NCBI GenBank assembly: GCA_014381385.1
Contig: JACNLR010000118.1
Coordinates: 1-25,831, forward strand
Direction of reading: 5' to 3'
From: Planctomycetota bacterium
GTDB taxonomy: Bacteria > Planctomycetota > Phycisphaerae > Phycisphaerales > SM1A02
DNA: 25,831 nt
Shown here: in pieces, positions 24,807 to 25,831 of the stretch
How the letters are laid out: each line of letters begins with the position of its first letter
How positions within the stretch are numbered: the first letter of the stretch is position 1
The notes under the pieces: generated by a model
Told to the model about the DNA's origin: nothing
Database searches by the model: none
Seen by the model: only the letters and a program-made list of their open reading frames with translations
Position numbers and translations under genes: made by a program

Positions 24807-25540
24807 TGGTTTCCATGAAAAGAATAGTAGGAGCGATGGCTTGCATGGTCTTTGTTGGTTGTTCAAACGAAACAGAACCGCAATCATTCGTCCAAAATGT
24901 CGAAGGTACTGATTTTTCCTTTCAAATGATGCCCGTGCCATCACAGAATGGGGTTTTCTGGATTTCACGAACTGAAGTGCCGTGGGACCTGTATGACATA
25001 TTCTTGCAATTCATTAATAGTCCAGACAATTTATACGCTGGGGTAGACGCCATCACGGGTCCAACTCCTGCTTATGCCTCAGTTGACCGTGGTTTCGGAC
25101 GCTCAGGCTACCCCGCCATTTCGATGTCTGCACAAGCTGCTGAATCCTTTTGCATTTGGCTCTCTTCAAGAACCGGAAAAACATATGCACTACCAACTAT
25201 GGCGCAATGGAATGAAGCCAATACACTCGGTGGTGGTGCTTGGCACAAATGGAATGCAAACAAAACAACACACCCCATTGCAACGACGGATCCAAACACA
25301 ATCGGCTTATACGATATGAGAGGTAATGTCGGCGAATGGGTATCAACGGCTGACGGGCCACGCGTAATCGGTGGAAGTTTCCGAACACCCCCCGAAAAAC
25401 TTGGTGCAAATTCTTTGCTTGAGGCTGCCCGTGAATGGAATGTAACTGACCCACAACTACCACGAAGCCCGTGGTGGTTCGCAGATGCCGACTATGTTGG
25501 GCTTAGACTTGTAACATCAACTGGAGATTTAGATGAATAA
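24803..25540 (+). CDS. Formylglycine-enzyme-like (SUMF1 fold) lipoprotein
   Basis: Lipoprotein of about 245 aa with a signal peptide ending in FVGC. The body resembles the FGE-sulfatase/C-type-lectin-like domain: an early ISRTEVPWDLYDIF (family T-x-x-E-V-T), SAQAAESFCIWLSSRTGKTYALPTMAQWNEA (helix, then R-L-P-T-x-x-E-W-E), GLYDMRGNVGEWVST (G-N-V-W-E-W) and VIGGSF, ending in VGLRLV. It lacks the oxidative Cys pair of true formylglycine-generating enzymes, so a binding or structural role is more likely. Start choice is uncertain: 24803 (ATGA overlap with the ATP-grasp stop), 24806 and 24815 (MKRIVGAM) are all possible. It overlaps the next start (25533). Confidence 0.8.
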   Translation: MMVSMKRIVGAMACMVFVGCSNETEPQSFVQNVEGTDFSFQMMPVPSQNGVFWISRTEVPWDLYDIFLQFINSPDNLYAGVDAITGPTPAYASVDRGFGRSGYPAISMSAQAAESFCIWLSSRTGKTYALPTMAQWNEANTLGGGAWHKWNANKTTHPIATTDPNTIGLYDMRGNVGEWVSTADGPRVIGGSFRTPPEKLGANSLLEAAREWNVTDPQLPRSPWWFADADYVGLRLVTSTGDLDE

Positions 25541-25831
25541 TGTATCGCGAAGGGAATTTGTAAAAGCTGCCAGCGCTGTTACAGCAGTAACCGCGACCAC
25601 ACTTCCAACTTGGGCTGTTCAGGAAAAACGTGACCCCATCAAAATTGGTTTTATTGGTTGCGGTGGACGTGGTACTGGAGCGGCAAACCAAGCACTAACT
25701 GCGAATGAATCTGCTGTCATTTGGTCAATGGGCGACGCATTTGAAGACCGACTAGTAGGAAGCATGAATTCTCTCATTGGTGAACAAGGGGAACGCGCGA
25801 AAGTTCCACGGGAACGACAATTTGTTGGGTT
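25533..25831 (+). CDS. Tat-exported Gfo/Idh/MocA oxidoreductase, 3' truncated by window
   Basis: Start of an NAD(P)-dependent oxidoreductase cut off after about 99 codons. The N-terminus has a twin-arginine signal (SRREFVKAASAVTAV) that would export the folded, cofactor-loaded protein. The Rossmann motif IKIGFIGCGGRGTGAA follows at about 39-54. Exported members of this family are abundant in Planctomycetota and often act on sugars or polyols, but the substrate cannot be inferred here. The ATG overlaps the stop region of the upstream lipoprotein gene (8 bases), so it belongs to the same operon. Confidence 0.85.
   Translation, partial: MNNVSRREFVKAASAVTAVTATTLPTWAVQEKRDPIKIGFIGCGGRGTGAANQALTANESAVIWSMGDAFEDRLVGSMNSLIGEQGERAKVPRERQFVG

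Overview
The window is a gene-dense bacterial chromosome segment of moderate GC, without rRNA, tRNA, CRISPR array or insertion sequence that I could recognise. No stretch over 300 bases lacks a gene; the longest gaps are about 228 bases (7697-7924) and 194 bases (3175-3368). Several traits point to a Gram-negative member of the Planctomycetota, possibly Phycisphaerae-like: a protein ending in a PAPGA-type hydrophobic sorting signal, a Tat-exported Gfo/Idh/MocA oxidoreductase, general-secretion-type pseudopilins, LPS-export permeases, and few clear Shine-Dalgarno sequences. This placement is inference; no rRNA marker is present.

Layout. 1-2397 (+): the 3' part of a cystathionine gamma-synthase/lyase-family gene, then glucose-6-phosphate isomerase. 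2414-3174 (-): fliW and csrA, an antagonist/RNA-binding regulator pair that implies flagella encoded elsewhere. 3369-4043 (-) and 4042-4983 (+): a zinc-ribbon membrane protein and a parvulin-type lipoprotein, divergently arranged with start codons overlapping inside one CATG. 4963-7696 (-): lptF and lptG, inner-membrane permease subunits for LPS export. 7925-11047 (+): a four-gene pseudopilin operon (I-, J-, K- and H-like) with overlapping stop/start codons. 11098-12462 (-): an NtrC-type sigma-54 activator. 12542-16747 (+): murC, murB, ddl and an ftsQ-like gene, the tail of a division/cell-wall cluster, followed by a cardiolipin synthase (16778-18223).

18318-20092: a PAPGA-type exported protein (+) runs into a two-gene minus-strand operon. 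That operon encodes an outer-membrane beta-barrel and a mono-haem cytochrome c lipoprotein, and a Fur-like operator lies just upstream of it. 20316-25831 (+): a tightly coupled six-gene run of UPF0173 metal-dependent hydrolase, adenine deaminase, MFS transporter, ATP-grasp ligase, a formylglycine-enzyme-like lipoprotein and a Tat-exported Gfo/Idh/MocA protein cut by the window end.

Much of the window serves the envelope: LPS export, periplasmic folding, peptidoglycan precursors, division, cardiolipin and pseudopilin assembly. The most unusual parts are the ade-centred operon, the pseudopilin operon without assembly machinery, the Fur-like barrel/cytochrome unit and the head-to-head overlapping start codons at 4041-4044.
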